The notes: a model not told the origin generated them from the letters alone. Positions 49,256 to 62,532 are shown, counted from the first letter of the stretch. The stretch: DNA of 64,000 bases from Hydractinia symbiolongicarpus (GCF_029227915.1 NC_079880.1:19470501-19534500); one strand, 5' to 3'. A program made the numbers and translations.

Positions 49256-51281
49256 ATGGTATGTACATACAACTTCAAGTATGCTTTTTCAATATTGACA
49301 GTTGTTTCACTTGTTCCACTCACCTACTACATCAAGGATTGGTATCTTACCATGTCATGGGGCAATACGCACGAGGTATCGTTTATAAAAAGTACACATG
49401 ATGTGTATTCGCAGCACAGAAATTGCAACTCTCTCACCATAGATGAATTGATCCACGGTGAATGGATTCCACGTGAGAACCTAACAGCAGAGTATGTGAA
49501 AGGAGTACATGCTATGAATAATTATGTGAGAGAGAAACGTGGCATAAAAAGTCTAATTAATCTTCGTACTGATGGCAAATGTGGGATGAAATATCCTATC
49601 AATGGGTTAGTAACTTCCTTGAAGTTTTATATGCACAGATCAACCTCATTCCCAGGGTATTTTGAATTTGCAGCGCGGCTCAAAATCTCACACGCAGCTT
49701 ATCTTCCATGTTCTTTATTGGTTTTGGACATATTACTACGGTTGTTCAGATGCCACTGTAGTGTCGAGGTCATCACTGTTACAGCCCCGCGCACATTCCC
49801 GGATCCCTGTAATCAGAGCCCCGTAGTTAATTTACGTTGGTTAAGAGAAATCTCAATTTAGACTTTTTTTGCACTATGAATTATCAGCTTAAGGATCACA
49901 AAAATCTCTTAAAACCCACTGATCTATTTTCGCAGTACTTTATCTTCAAATTTTGTTTTGTTTTTTTAAATCCTTGGCCGTAAGTTTTCTTTGTCTTTTT
50001 ATTTACGTTACACTCTTGATTTTTGATAAAAAAGATTTAGAGAGACAGATGTGACCATATAATTAAAATCTTACACAAAAAGGCAGTCGAATGTTGCGCG
50101 TCTGTTTAAAATGGCTGCGCAAAACTTTACGTTGTACCTCCCGCAGAGTTTATTTTGGGCAACCACTGATTTTACTACGGGTTAACATTTAGTCCATGAT
50201 AAAGGCCGTCGAAATTGGGCTACAGATACTAAATAGCAAATGCGATACAACAGGTAAATTTCCGTGTATTTTTCTCACAGGGTATCGACATAGATTTGCT
50301 TATTATAGTTGTAAATCTTATAGGAACAGTACAAAAAAACGCATGACAATGTTTTCCTTTATTTTTAGTTATCAAAGTCAGTGTGTAGCAAACTCGACCA
50401 AACCATGTTGTAGCGAGCAAAAAAATAAATGTGGAAATGGTCCCGAATACTGCAAATGCCTTCCGGATTGCACAGATTATTCAAATCAAATAAATCCAGA
50501 ATTAATGAAATGGAACGAAACCTTTTGTCCCTTAGATAACTTTACGTCATTATCAACATGTGATTTCCTACAAGAAAGATATTCGTCAATCACATTTATT
50601 GGCGATTCCCTTGTAAGGCATATGTTTCAAGCCTTTATGATACATGTAACTGATGATGCCGCATATGGTTCAATGAACTATAATCTCACAAGAGAACAGC
50701 TCAATCCTTGCAAAAATGAAATGCAATTTTCTGAAACAGGTTGTCGTCTGAAATTAGCACTCAAATGGCGAGATGTAATTAACAATCCAATGTACTGTAG
50801 ATATGCCAAAAAGAAAATAAAATCGAGTTTTTTTACTGCTAGCGTCATCAAACACTTACCAGACGTTTTAAAGATTATTGACGAACGTTTATTAAAAGAA
50901 CGTCCATTGTTTTTGGTGTACGTTGGTGGACATGACAATTTTCAAGCTGAAAAGACATGGAAGTATTTTTTAACGCCATTAATTGACCATTTAGTTAAAA
51001 ATAAAATCAGAAAGCCTTCCTTTCTTTGGCTAGGCGGAAACACTAATGGACCATTAAAGTTAGTGCAATATTCTAAGAACCAAGGCTCTAGAAAGGCGTT
51101 TGATTATATACAAGTACTGTCAAAAAAGCTAGCAGAGAAAGGTCTTGCGCTGTATGACTTTTTTCCGATGACAAAAGATGTTTACAGTTTCGACGGTACT
51201 CATTTTGGATCAACATTGAATGGCATGAAAGTTAAAATGTTAATGAAACTGTTGAGGTATAACTCGTTTGAAGTGCGGTAA
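49256..51281 (+). CDS. NXPE-like PC-esterase domain glycoprotein (two coding exons, 420 aa)
   Basis: Exon 1 is 49256-49605 (donor AATGG|GTTAGT, phase 2) and exon 2 is 50369-51281 (acceptor TTTTTAG|T). The protein starts MVCTYNFKYAFSILTVVSLV, a single membrane anchor typical of type II Golgi proteins. A Cys-rich linker follows (CCSEQKNKCGNGPEYCKCLP). Then comes a GDSL/PC-esterase fold: FIGDSLVRH with Ser197 as nucleophile, and SFDGTHFG giving the D392-x-x-H395 pair. This matches the C-terminal domain of NXPE family proteins, which are Golgi/secretory esterase-like enzymes; sugar O-acetylation is the activity shown for one relative, and the substrate here is unknown. Part of the intron and all of exon 2 lie in the left arm of the large inverted repeat. 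Confidence 0.85.
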
Positions 51282-52279
51282 TAAAAACCAGAATGACACT
51301 ATTCCAATCCTGATTGGATGAGAAGGTGGGAAGATTGAACAGCAGCTTGTAGTTCTTTTCCGTAGCTTTTGATTGATTTAAACAATTTTATTTATGTTTG
51401 TCATAAAGATTTTATTTATATATTTAGACGTGTAAGTATACTTTACACTAGGTACACTCGAGTCTCCAACAGAACTCTCACTATTAATTTTTTTATTAAT
51501 TTTTTCAGCTAGGACGACATCCTTATTTCACACACCCCTACTTTTAATATTTCACGTTTTTGCCACCCAGGACAATACGAATGTTGTGAAGGTTATAAAC
51601 GCCTAATGAACGCCTTCCATCTTCTGTCCCCTTTTCTGACTATTTCAGTACTATTAATATTTCAGAAACTTTTCACCCACCCACTACTATTCCGCTCCCC
51701 TTCCCACACACTATTAGAGACGCAAGAATATGGAAAGAACAGGATAATAGAGATTAAAATACAAAAACATCCATCTGAACTAAGGGAATAACAAAGCAGT
51801 GGCTAGGAAAAAGAGAAATACGCTACAGTTTATTTTATTGGTATTTAGTTACTTCAAAGTTCTCTTGGAAAAATTGTTTTTTCACAAAAAATTCACACAA
51901 AAAATTCACGTAAGATGAATACTCATCTTCTGTAAAAGAGCACACGCTTTTGCGAAAACATTGTTGTAAAACCAGCAACTCGCAATTAACCACCAGCTTT
52001 AATTAACAAAGACACACGTCAATACTGATTGTGATATACAAACCATGTCGACTTTGCGCATAATCACGCCTTGCAAACTCGATAACAGTTCTTTATGAAA
52101 CAGTACTGGCACTACTTTTAAAATCTCTCGATAAAACACCATCTTAGCACAAATGTGCTAATTGACACCTTCGTGCCTAGTGCTATTTACAAATTTGCGT
52201 TGAAAAATAATAAATACTCAACTGCATAACCTGGACTGTAATAAATCTAATTAACTTACATTTTTGCTTTATGCTTTGA
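51282..52279. other. NXPE 3' flank, no gene seen
   Basis: Noncoding part of the left arm. A poly-T/AATT palindrome lies at 51483-51506. This stretch contains the site (51728-51732, ATATG on the plus strand) that carries the 1.36-kb insertion in the other arm. Confidence 0.4.
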
Positions 52280-52711
52280 GAACAAAAGCCCACTAAATCA
52301 CCTGGCATTGTAGGGAAAACAAAAAGACTGTTTGTCAGTGGTAGAAAACAACAGAGTAAAAACACACCAAAATCCCTCGATGCAATAATGGACTTCGAAT
52401 TGGAGGATATGAATATAACGGAATTCCCGTTTCAAATTGAAGTACTATAGACGCCTCCTCTAAACACACCATCTACATCAACTAAAACAACAACCTCAAC
52501 AACAATGGCAACCAACAAAATAGAACCTGTACACCCGCCATTGATAAATAATATTGGACCTGGCAACAACCTTGGCAATTCGACAACAAAACCTAAAGGT
52601 GGAAATGAGATCGAACGTTCCATTTCAATGTCGACTTTAAAGGTTTCATCAACAACCAACCTTGAAGCACAAAAAAAGTACAATAAATCCACAAACAAAT
52701 ACCATCATTGA
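52280..52711 (+). CDS. Possible exon, open except for one in-frame TAG
   Basis: Read from 52280, the frame gives KSPGIVGKTKRLFVSGRKQQ, DAIMDFELEDMNITEFPFQI and then a TAG at 52448-52450. It continues in the same frame with a Thr/Pro-rich segment and LINNIGPGNNLGNSTTKPKG to the TGA at 52709. The composition looks coding on both sides of the TAG. The upstream border could be a splice acceptor. I do not recognise the protein. Options are a pseudogene with one nonsense change, a spliced gene, or chance. The copy at 58485-58916 in the right arm has the same TAG. Confidence 0.3.
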
Positions 52712-52985
52712 CATAAACTGTTTTGTTATAAGCGTAACTTTCTTTATATAAGAGCAACTCTCTTCCCCCATTACCAACTCTATTATAACAGGAAAACTTA
52801 ATATACACCGTTATAAAACACAACATCACAATACATTTAATGCAAAGATACTGGGAACTAACTTGTTCCGTCATTTTAAGAGGAAGTGTAACGAACAAAG
52901 GTACCGTTAATTCTAAAACACAAAATAAAACAACGTCGTGACATGAGCTACAATATACCAACTCTCTCAAAAAGGAGAGAAATCC

Positions 52986-53412
52986 ATATCACCATAGCAA
53001 CTCATTGTACTCATGATATGAAAAAAATATATTTACAATTGGTCGAATCGAACGACATTTAGTAACGGTCTGTTACCACAGCCATCCAACAACATAGAGA
53101 CATAGTGCCCAAATCAACTTCAAAACGACACTTGACACCTAAACTGTTTTTCAAACCAACTAAAATTCATATTACCATAGCAACATTATGCACCACCATT
53201 GTGCCTTAAAATATCAAACAAAAAATGTACTGTAGAACAGCCTGTTGACACAAATTTTCAACAAAACGTAACGCATGGACACCTTTAGCCGTGTCCAACT
53301 CTGAAATTAGCCGTACTAAAATCCTAAATTGTGTTTTACTTATAAAAGAGACCTGAGTACAAAGTTGCAACCGGTCTCTTAAATTAATCATAACCCATAT
53401 CGCTATGGCAAC
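52986..53412. promoter_or_regulatory. Three X-box-like (RFX-type) motifs in diverged tandem units
   Basis: ATATCACCATAGCAAC (52986-53001), ATATTACCATAGCAAC (53169-53184) and ATATCGCTATGGCAAC (53397-53412) each resemble the RFX X-box GTNRCC-(N)-RGYAAC with one or two departures. The surrounding sequence shows weak similarity between units spaced 183 and 228 bp apart. They lie upstream of a short ORF start at 53596. Mirror copies are in the right arm (57784-58210). Confidence 0.4.
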
Positions 53413-53595
53413 AACTAATACTCACATTGCGCTTTTTTGAAAAAGACGAACAACAATCGAAAACGGCTCGTTTAAACGGCCCTTTAACTATATATGGCTG
53501 CACATGTCTTAAAATCGACCTCTTTTCACTCGAGTAGCTGTCGTAGCAAGACATACATACGCAAGATATACATACGCAAGATATACATACGCATC

Positions 53596-53647
53596 ATGAA
53601 TCAAAACGATCCTTTGAATTTGTTTCAGTTACACGACAATGAGAACG
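53596..53647 (+). CDS. Possible first coding exon (17 codons)
   Basis: ATG followed by NQNDPLNLFQLHDNEN and a good donor G|GTAAGC. Three copies of the 15-mer ATACATACGCAAGAT-like word stand directly before the ATG. I could not find a phase-compatible second exon within the arm, so the call is weak. The identical copy is at 57549-57600 (minus). Confidence 0.25.
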
Positions 53648-53984
53648 GTAAGCTAAAAAAAGAAAATTGTTCTTAGTAACTGATGAGAATACCTAAACAA
53701 AGGTATGGCCCACTATCACGAGGAGTTATTGATTAGTCCGTGCTAGGACGGGGCTGAAAACTCCAATGACGGTAGAAATCAACTGATGATCTCATTATTC
53801 AGTTAGTTTTTTAAAAAGAACGAAACACAAATTGCCAATATCAACACTTATATATTGGTAGATAACCAGAGCAAACTACAACAACATGTTCGCTCAAACA
53901 AATTTAAACTAAACCAATTTGATCGTTCAATGTACGATGGGGAAAGCGAGAGGGAATAACACACTGATTTTCACACAGTGTTAT

Positions 53985-54260
53985 GCTGTCTTATTGCTGG
54001 TTTGATTACAACCTTGCTAATAAATATTGTAATGTATTTTATGTTGTCATTTATTCCCCCGTTTTGATCAATTGTTCAGAATACTTAACGTGTATCGTGT
54101 ATCTCAGAGAGTCGGTTTTATGGCGTTTTAGTGCTTAAAGGGCGTAAAAAGGCGTTGGCCCCCCAAACCCCCAGTTGCTTAATATCGCACCTTCGGTGCG
54201 ATGTTGACCCTGCGGGTCAATGCTTCGACTAAGGTTAATTTTTTTCTGGCTACGCCCCTG
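53985..54260 (+). mobile_element. hAT-type MITE copy, left arm
   Basis: On the minus strand it begins CAGGGGCGTAGCCAGAAAAA, the classic hAT terminal word. The interior carries two small perfect hairpins, CGCACCTTCGGTGCG and TTGACCCTGCGGGTCAA. A second copy is its mirror in the right arm (56936-57211) and a diverged third copy is at 62533-62857. The opposite end is not clearly defined. Confidence 0.55.
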
Positions 54261-54892
54261 GCTCTCTGAGTTATTCCTGTCTAAATGATCTTTTTTTGAA
54301 AAGGGAATGATAAAGGCTTAAAGACATTTTTAATTAGGTCGTGGATATTAATAGGTCTAACTTAAGTTTCGTTTGAACTTTGAAAGGAGAATTAAGAAGG
54401 GCAATATTGTGCTTTTTGCAGGCTGAAATTGGAAAATGCGACTTTCGTTTATAAAAAATGGTATTTTGACAAAAACAGCTAAACGGGAGGGGTGTTAATG
54501 AATGGAAATGGGTAAATTGCAAACGCTTTTTATACACTTTTCTACAATATTTTCCTTAAAGTTAATTGAAAACACGTATGCTTAGAATAAAATGAAGGGT
54601 GCAAGAAAAGTTCTATGAAAAGCAAGATCTTTAGAACATCGGCAAGAGAATTATCACCAAGTCCTAACGCTTCTTAGCTGAGACAGTTTTCCTGATGAAT
54701 TGGATCTAGAAAGTATATATTTTACCATACCTTCCACTCTTCCACAAGGAATTGTTTATTTTTATCACCTTACTTATCCAGATGACAAGTTCGTGCCTCC
54801 AATAACAACACAACTATTAATTGAAAAAAAAAGAAAGAAAAAATCTGTTGAAAGTAATTATTACAATAATAATTAGCTAGCTATAATTTTTG

Positions 54893-55760
54893 TATTTATT
54901 ATTATTAGTCTGTTGTATAAATCTCTCTTTCAACTAGGTTCTTCTAGCTAATATACTTAAAGCTTTTAACAAAATTAAGGTGTATTGGGAAGTAAAAAAA
55001 GCTTCTCACCATTTCAGCTGAAATGCATAACTATATTTTTCTGCACCTAAATGTAAACATCTTCAGGAAACAATGTCTGAGAATGAACAATGCTCTTTTT
55101 ACATTCCACGAAGAGAATCAACATTAATACACTCTAAATCGACCAGCATCTCTGAAGTAGTCATGAAAGAATCCAAACAAACAAGCGTTAGTTTTTGGCT
55201 GAAATTGACAGATGGGAGTTAGAGCTATAGCCTAATAGGTTATGAGTAACCACACACTAGTGTGAAAATTACGTCACAATTTTGATGTCACACGCCTCTA
55301 AAGGGAGATAAGAAGAGTGGCGGGCCAGTTAGATTTGCTTTTTGACTGACTGAGTGACTGATTAGTGTTCAGTCAGATTGTTTTATATACTTTGCACTTT
55401 GGGTAGACCTTGTTTTGAGCTAAGGCAGAAATTTTTATAGGTGGGGTAGAGGGTTTTGTTATTTTACATGTATGCTTCGATTCTGCCAACATCTACTTTC
55501 GCATTGACGTTGACATGGAAGTGGAACAGAAAGGGCTATGAACCATAGTCTTTATCCGCAAGAAGAAAATTAAAATGTGGAGGGATTTTAATGCATTCCA
55601 TCTGCAACACAAGTATCGCCTAATTTTCCGGAACATTGACACCATTTAAATTTATCTGACTAACATCCTTAGGATCCTAGCCTAATAAACCTCACTCTCA
55701 AACATTCAAACAACGTTATGCGTGGCAACAATAGTAAAGACTGGGCTACTAAGGGACTAA
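54893..55760. other. Unique spacer of the inverted repeat
   Basis: Single-copy sequence between the left arm and the CAT repeat. An open stretch at 55073-55225 starts MSENEQCSFYIPRRESTLIH after an acceptor-like CTTCAG, but no partner exon was found. Otherwise it is noncoding. Confidence 0.4.
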
Positions 55761-56308
<548 letters not shown>

Positions 56309-59300
56309 ATTATAGCTAGCTAATTATTATTGTAATAATTACTTTCAACAGATTTTTTCTTTCTTTTTTTTTCAATTAATAGTTGTGTTGTTATTGGAGG
56401 CACGAACTTGTCATCTGGATAAGTAAGGTGATAAAAATAAACAATTCCTTGTGGAAGAGTGGAAGGTATGGTAAAATATATACTTTCTAGATCCAATTCA
56501 TCAGGAAAACTGTCTCAGCTAAGAAGCGTTAGGACTTGGTGATAATTCTCTTGCCGATGTTCTAAAGATCTTGCTTTTCATAGAACTTTTCTTGCACCCT
56601 TCATTTTATTCTAAGCATACGTGTTTTCAATTAACTTTAAGGAAAATATTGTAGAAAAGTGTATAAAAAGCGTTTGCAATTTACCCATTTCCATTCATTA
56701 ACACCCCTCCCGTTTAGCTGTTTTTGTCAAAATACCATTTTTTATAAACGAAAGTCGCATTTTCCAATTTCAGCCTGCAAAAAGCACAATATTGCCCTTC
56801 TTAATTCTCCTTTCAAAGTTCAAACGAAACTTAAGTTAGACCTATTAATATCCACGACCTAATTAAAAATGTCTTTAAGCCTTTATCATTCCCTTTTCAA
56901 AAAAAGATCATTTAGACAGGAATAACTCAGAGAGCCAGGGGCGTAGCCAGAAAAAAATTAACCTTAGTCGAAGCATTGACCCGCAGGGTCAACATCGCAC
57001 CGAAGGTGCGATATTAAGCAACTGGGGGTTTGGGGGGCCAACGCCTTTTTACGCCCTTTAAGCACTAAAACGCCATAAAACCGACTCTCTGAGATACACG
57101 ATACACGTTAAGTATTCTGAACAATTGATCAAAACGGGGGAATAAATGACAACATAAAATACATTACAATATTTATTAGCAAGGTTGTAATCAAACCAGC
57201 AATAAGACAGCATAACACTGTGTGAAAATCAGTGTGTTATTCCCTCTCGCTTTCCCCATCGTACATTGAACGATCAAATTGGTTTAGTTTAAATTTGTTT
57301 GAGCGAACATGTTGTTGTAGTTTGCTCTGGTTATCTACCAATATATAAGTGTTGATATTGGCAATTTGTGTTTCGTTCTTTTTAAAAAACTAACTGAATA
57401 ATGAGATCATCAGTTGATTTCTACCGTCATTGGAGTTTTCAGCCCCGTCCTAGCACGGACTAATCAATAACTCCTCGTGATAGTGGGCCATACCTTTGTT
57501 TAGGTATTCTCATCAGTTACTAAGAACAATTTTCTTTTTTTAGCTTACCGTTCTCATTGTCGTGTAACTGAAACAAATTCAAAGGATCGTTTTGATTCAT
57601 GATGCGTATGTATATCTTGCGTATGTATATCTTGCGTATGTATGTCTTGCTACGACAGCTACTCGAGTGAAAAGAGGTCGATTTTAAGACATGTGCAGCC
57701 ATATATAGTTAAAGGGCCGTTTAAACGAGCCGTTTTCGATTGTTGTTCGTCTTTTTCAAAAAAGCGCAATGTGAGTATTAGTTGTTGCCATAGCGATATG
57801 GGTTATGATTAATTTAAGAGACCGGTTGCAACTTTGTACTCAGGTCTCTTTTATAAGTAAAACACAATTTAGGATTTTAGTACGGCTAATTTCAGAGTTG
57901 GACACGGCTAAAGGTGTCCATGCGTTACGTTTTGTTGAAAATTTGTGTCAACAGGCTGTTCTACAGTACATTTTTTGTTTGATATTTTAAGGCACAATGG
58001 TGGTGCATAATGTTGCTATGGTAATATGAATTTTAGTTGGTTTGAAAAACAGTTTAGGTGTCAAGTGTCGTTTTGAAGTTGATTTGGGCACTATGTCTCT
58101 ATGTTGTTGGATGGCTGTGGTAACAGACCGTTACTAAATGTCGTTCGATTCGACCAATTGTAAATATATTTTTTTCATATCATGAGTACAATGAGTTGCT
58201 ATGGTGATATGGATTTCTCTCCTTTTTGAGAGAGTTGGTATATTGTAGCTCATGTCACGACGTTGTTTTATTTTGTGTTTTAGAATTAACGGTACCTTTG
58301 TTCGTTACACTTCCTCTTAAAATGACGGAACAAGTTAGTTCCCAGTATCTTTGCATTAAATGTATTGTGATGTTGTGTTTTATAACGGTGTATATTAAGT
58401 TTTCCTGTTATAATAGAGTTGGTAATGGGGGAAGAGAGTTGCTCTTATATAAAGAAAGTTACGCTTATAACAAAACAGTTTATGTCAATGATAGTATTTG
58501 TTTGTGGATTTATTGTACTTTTTTTGTGCTTCAAGGTTGGTTGTTGATGAAACCTTTAAAGTCGACATTGAAATGGAACGTTCGATCTCATTTCCACCTT
58601 TAGGTTTTGTTGTCGAATTGCCAAGGTTGTTGCCAGGTCCAATATTATTTATCAATGGCGGGTGTACAGGTTCTATTTTGTTGGTTGCCATTGTTGTTGA
58701 GGTTGTTGTTTTAGTTGATGTAGATGGTGTGTTTAGAGGAGGCGTCTATAGTACTTCAATTTGAAACGGGAATTCCGTTATATTCATATCCTCCAATTCG
58801 AAGTCCATTATTGCATCGAGGGATTTTGGTGTGTTTTTACTCTGTTGTTTTCTACCACTGACAAACAGTCTTTTTGTTTTCCCTACAATGCCAGGTGATT
58901 TAGTGGGCTTTTGTTCTCAAAGCATAAAGCAAAAATGTAAGTTAATTAGATTTATTACAGTCCAGGTTATGCAGTTGAGTATTTATTATTTTTCAACGCA
59001 AATTTGTAAATAGCACTAGGCACGAAGGTGTCAATTAGCACATTTGTGCTAAGATGGTGTTTTATCGAGAGATTTTAAAAGTAGTGCCAGTACTGTTTCA
59101 TAAAGAACTGTTATCGAGTTTGCAAGGCGTGATTATGCGCAAAGTCGACATGGTTTGTATATCACAATCAGTATTGACGTGTGTCTTTGTTAATTAAAGC
59201 TGGTGGTTAATTGCGAGTTGCTGGTTTTACAACAATGTTTTCGCAAAAGCGTGTGCTCTTTTACAGAAGATGAGTATTCATCTTACGTGAATTTTTTGTG

Positions 59301-59468
59301 TGAATTTTTTGTGAAAAAACAATTTTTCCAAGAGAACTTTGAAGTAACTAAATACCAATAAAATAAACTGTAGCGTATTTCTCTTTTTCCTAGCCACTGC
59401 TTTGTTATTCCCTTAGTTCAGATGGATGTTTTTGTATTTTAATCTCTATTATCCTGTTCTTTCCATAT

Positions 59469-60832
59469 GGTTTTTGTTGTTGTGTTTTTTTTATTTTGTG
59501 CTGTCCATGGTTGGTGTGATCATTTGATTACATCTAGTCATGCTGATGAAGCCTGATATTGGCAGAAACAGCAAGAATATTGAAATTGTCTGACTTTATT
59601 GTAGTTAATCCCTCTAAGTTATTTTTTTAACAATCATGAGCCTGATTGTTTTTACGTTTTTTAAGGTTCTTTGTTCCAGTTGTTGTTTGTTTTTGTTGAT
59701 AAAAAATTAATTCTACATGTTAGAACAGTTTGGTGTGACATTACTATTTTTTATTGTTTCAAATGATATAAAAGGCTGAGGGTTGTTTCTTATAAATAAT
59801 TTTTTTGGGAGATTTTTCTTATAAGCGTTTTTTTAGTTTCTTTTATCTTTATCTAATTATCAATTTTATGATATATTAGATGAATAAGAGGACAATTCTG
59901 GGCAGTTTTTGTACCCACAAAGTTCGAAATATTAAATGCTTCTGGGACTTTGTCCCAATCCCCACTCGGGGAATTACAACGCCCCCTCCCCCTCCCTCCT
60001 CCTAAGACCGCCAGTTGTTATGTCAAGCCTTGTCTAAACATTGCTGCCATTTTTATTAAAGTTATCGATATTATTATAACCGGCGGACCGGAACCCTGCA
60101 TCCGTGCTTACGCTTTATAACAAGAAGACATTAGTTCCGAGGCCATTGTTCTTGCTTTTAGTATATTTACCGAGCAGATATTATGTAAAAGGAAAACATG
60201 GCGGCCCTTCGGCGATAATGAAAAAGAAAGTTTCAACAGCTTCAAATACCACATAGTGGTCGATCCCCTTAACTGTTATAACATTTACAATCTTGTTATA
60301 AATATCAACGACAATTTTGTTTATGTGGTCTTTCAACACAAGTTAAATAAACCTGTTTTATAGAAGTTACAAAAATTTTACGTGTATAAGCAATTTCTAA
60401 AAATTTTGTTTTTTAATATAATTTTAATTGCCAACGTCACAAAATATTCTACATGTAGTAGTTACACCTAGAAATATTGCAATATAACGAAATTTCGAAG
60501 CTTTTTTTCCTGATTTGAAATGATTTTGTGTTGCACTATTTTCGTTACAATTTCATACTCATCACTTTCTACAAAAAAAACCCTCTGTTACTCCACTATT
60601 ACAAGCTACTTCGTACTTACATCAGGAAAAAACAGAGACTACATTCTGTAATATCTATTTTTCTGTAATATTTTTCGTTTAGTAAGACTGTTAGTTGCCG
60701 AAGCCCTTGTCTAATGATTGACATTTTAAATTGTAGCAATATTTGGTCAGCAAGAAAACTGTAGACACCTTAGTTCTGTCCAATTACTTGTATTGAAAAT
60801 AATCAGTTAATTAACGTGACAACTTTGCATAT
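59469..60832. mobile_element. 1.36-kb insertion in the right arm with 5-bp duplication CATAT
   Basis: CATAT stands at 59464-59468 and again at 60828-60832, while the left arm has it once. The inserted 1,359 bp begins GGTTTTTGTTGTTGTG and ends ACGTGACAACTTTG, with no inverted or TG...CA ends. It includes CTGATGAAGCCTGATATTGG followed by CAGAAAC at about 59541-59568, which resembles a hammerhead-ribozyme core or a LINE 3' end. No ORF is supportable. A retroelement-derived insertion is most likely; the class is uncertain. Confidence 0.65.
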
Positions 60833-61278
60833 TCTTGCGTCTCTAATAGTGTGTGGGAAGGGGAGCGGAATAGTAGTGGGTGGGTGAAAAGTTTCTGAAA
60901 TATTAATAGTACTGAAATAGTCAGAAAAGGGGACAGAAGATGGAAGGCGTTCATTAGGCGTTTATAACCTTCACAACATTCGTATTGTCCTGGGTGGCAA
61001 AAACGTGAAATATTAAAAGTAGGGGTGTGTGAAATAAGGATGTCGTCCTAGCTGAAAAAATTAATAAAAAAATTAATAGTGAGAGTTCTGTTGGAGACTC
61101 GAGTGTACCTAGTGTAAAGTATACTTACACGTCTAAATATATAAATAAAATCTTTATGACAAACATAAATAAAATTGTTTAAATCAATCAAAAGCTACGG
61201 AAAAGAACTACAAGCTGCTGTTCAATCTTCCCACCTTCTCATCCAATCAGGATTGGAATAGTGTCATTCTGGTTTTTA

Positions 61279-62191
61279 TTACCGCACTTCAAACGAGTTA
61301 TACCTCAACAGTTTCATTAACATTTTAACTTTCATGCCATTCAATGTTGATCCAAAATGAGTACCGTCGAAACTGTAAACATCTTTTGTCATCGGAAAAA
61401 AGTCATACAGCGCAAGACCTTTCTCTGCTAGCTTTTTTGACAGTACTTGTATATAATCAAACGCCTTTCTAGAGCCTTGGTTCTTAGAATATTGCACTAA
61501 CTTTAATGGTCCATTAGTGTTTCCGCCTAGCCAAAGAAAGGAAGGCTTTCTGATTTTATTTTTAACTAAATGGTCAATTAATGGCGTTAAAAAATACTTC
61601 CATGTCTTTTCAGCTTGAAAATTGTCATGTCCACCAACGTACACCAAAAACAATGGACGTTCTTTTAATAAACGTTCGTCAATAATCTTTAAAACGTCTG
61701 GTAAGTGTTTGATGACGCTAGCAGTAAAAAAACTCGATTTTATTTTCTTTTTGGCATATCTACAGTACATTGGATTGTTAATTACATCTCGCCATTTGAG
61801 TGCTAATTTCAGACGACAACCTGTTTCAGAAAATTGCATTTCATTTTTGCAAGGATTGAGCTGTTCTCTTGTGAGATTATAGTTCATTGAACCATATGCG
61901 GCATCATCAGTTACATGTATCATAAAGGCTTGAAACATATGCCTTACAAGGGAATCGCCAATAAATGTGATTGACGAATATCTTTCTTGTAGGAAATCAC
62001 ATGTTGATAATGACGTAAAGTTATCTAAGGGACAAAAGGTTTCGTTCCATTTCATTAATTCTGGATTTATTTGATTTGAATAATCTGTGCAATCCGGAAG
62101 GCATTTGCAGTATTCGGGACCATTTCCACATTTATTTTTTTGCTCGCTACAACATGGTTTGGTCGAGTTTGCTACACACTGACTTTGATAA
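61279..62191 (-). pseudogene. Truncated NXPE-like copy (exon 2 only)
   Basis: Mirror of NXPE exon 2 (50369-51281) with the same open frame, including FIGDSLVRH and SFDGTHFG. The acceptor at its start is intact, but the duplicated segment ends 143 bp upstream in the former intron. Exon 1 with the membrane anchor is absent from this window. It may be a dead partial copy, or it may have acquired a new first exon: an ATG at 62349 reads in frame through the intron remnant (MEPPKILNSK), but that frame then uses intronic sequence and is doubtful. Confidence 0.8.
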
Positions 62192-62532
62192 CTAAAAATA
62201 AAGGAAAACATTGTCATGCGTTTTTTTGTACTGTTCCTATAAGATTTACAACTATAATAAGCAAATCTATGTCGATACCCTGTGAGAAAAATACACGGAA
62301 ATTTACCTGTTGTATCGCATTTGCTATTTAGTATTTTTGGTGGTTCCATTTCATTATATTTTTGAATATTTTATTATATTTATGAAGAAAGAAGATTTTG
62401 ATTTGGTTATTTTTTTAATGACCTCCAATCTGCAGAAAACTTTATTTTGGTGCTAAATATGAAGAAAGAAGAATGAACATTTTAATTATTGCTTTAATAA
62501 CTTTCAATCTATAAGAAAACATTATTATGGTG

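Larger units (their letters stand above)
50226..54892 (+). repeat. Left arm of a near-identical large inverted repeat (4,667 bp)
   Basis: Position x in this arm pairs with 112560-x (outer part, 50226-51732) or 111196-x (inner part, 51728-54892) in the right arm. In the stretches I compared I found one substitution (52703 versus 58493). The outer border falls inside the NXPE intron; the inner border is 54892/56304. The arm holds NXPE exon 2, an ORF interrupted by TAG (52280-52711), three X-box-like motifs and a hAT-type MITE. Confidence 0.92.

Noticed and set aside
50221-50243. Possible micro-exon of the NXPE gene
   Set aside because: Including it breaks the frame into exon 2; direct splicing from 49605 to 50369 is in phase and matches the family.
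58226-58603. 125-aa ORF in the right arm
   Set aside because: Opposite strand to the better coding-like frame, hydrophobic from AT-rich sequence, no motif; its mirror at 52593-52970 is equally featureless.
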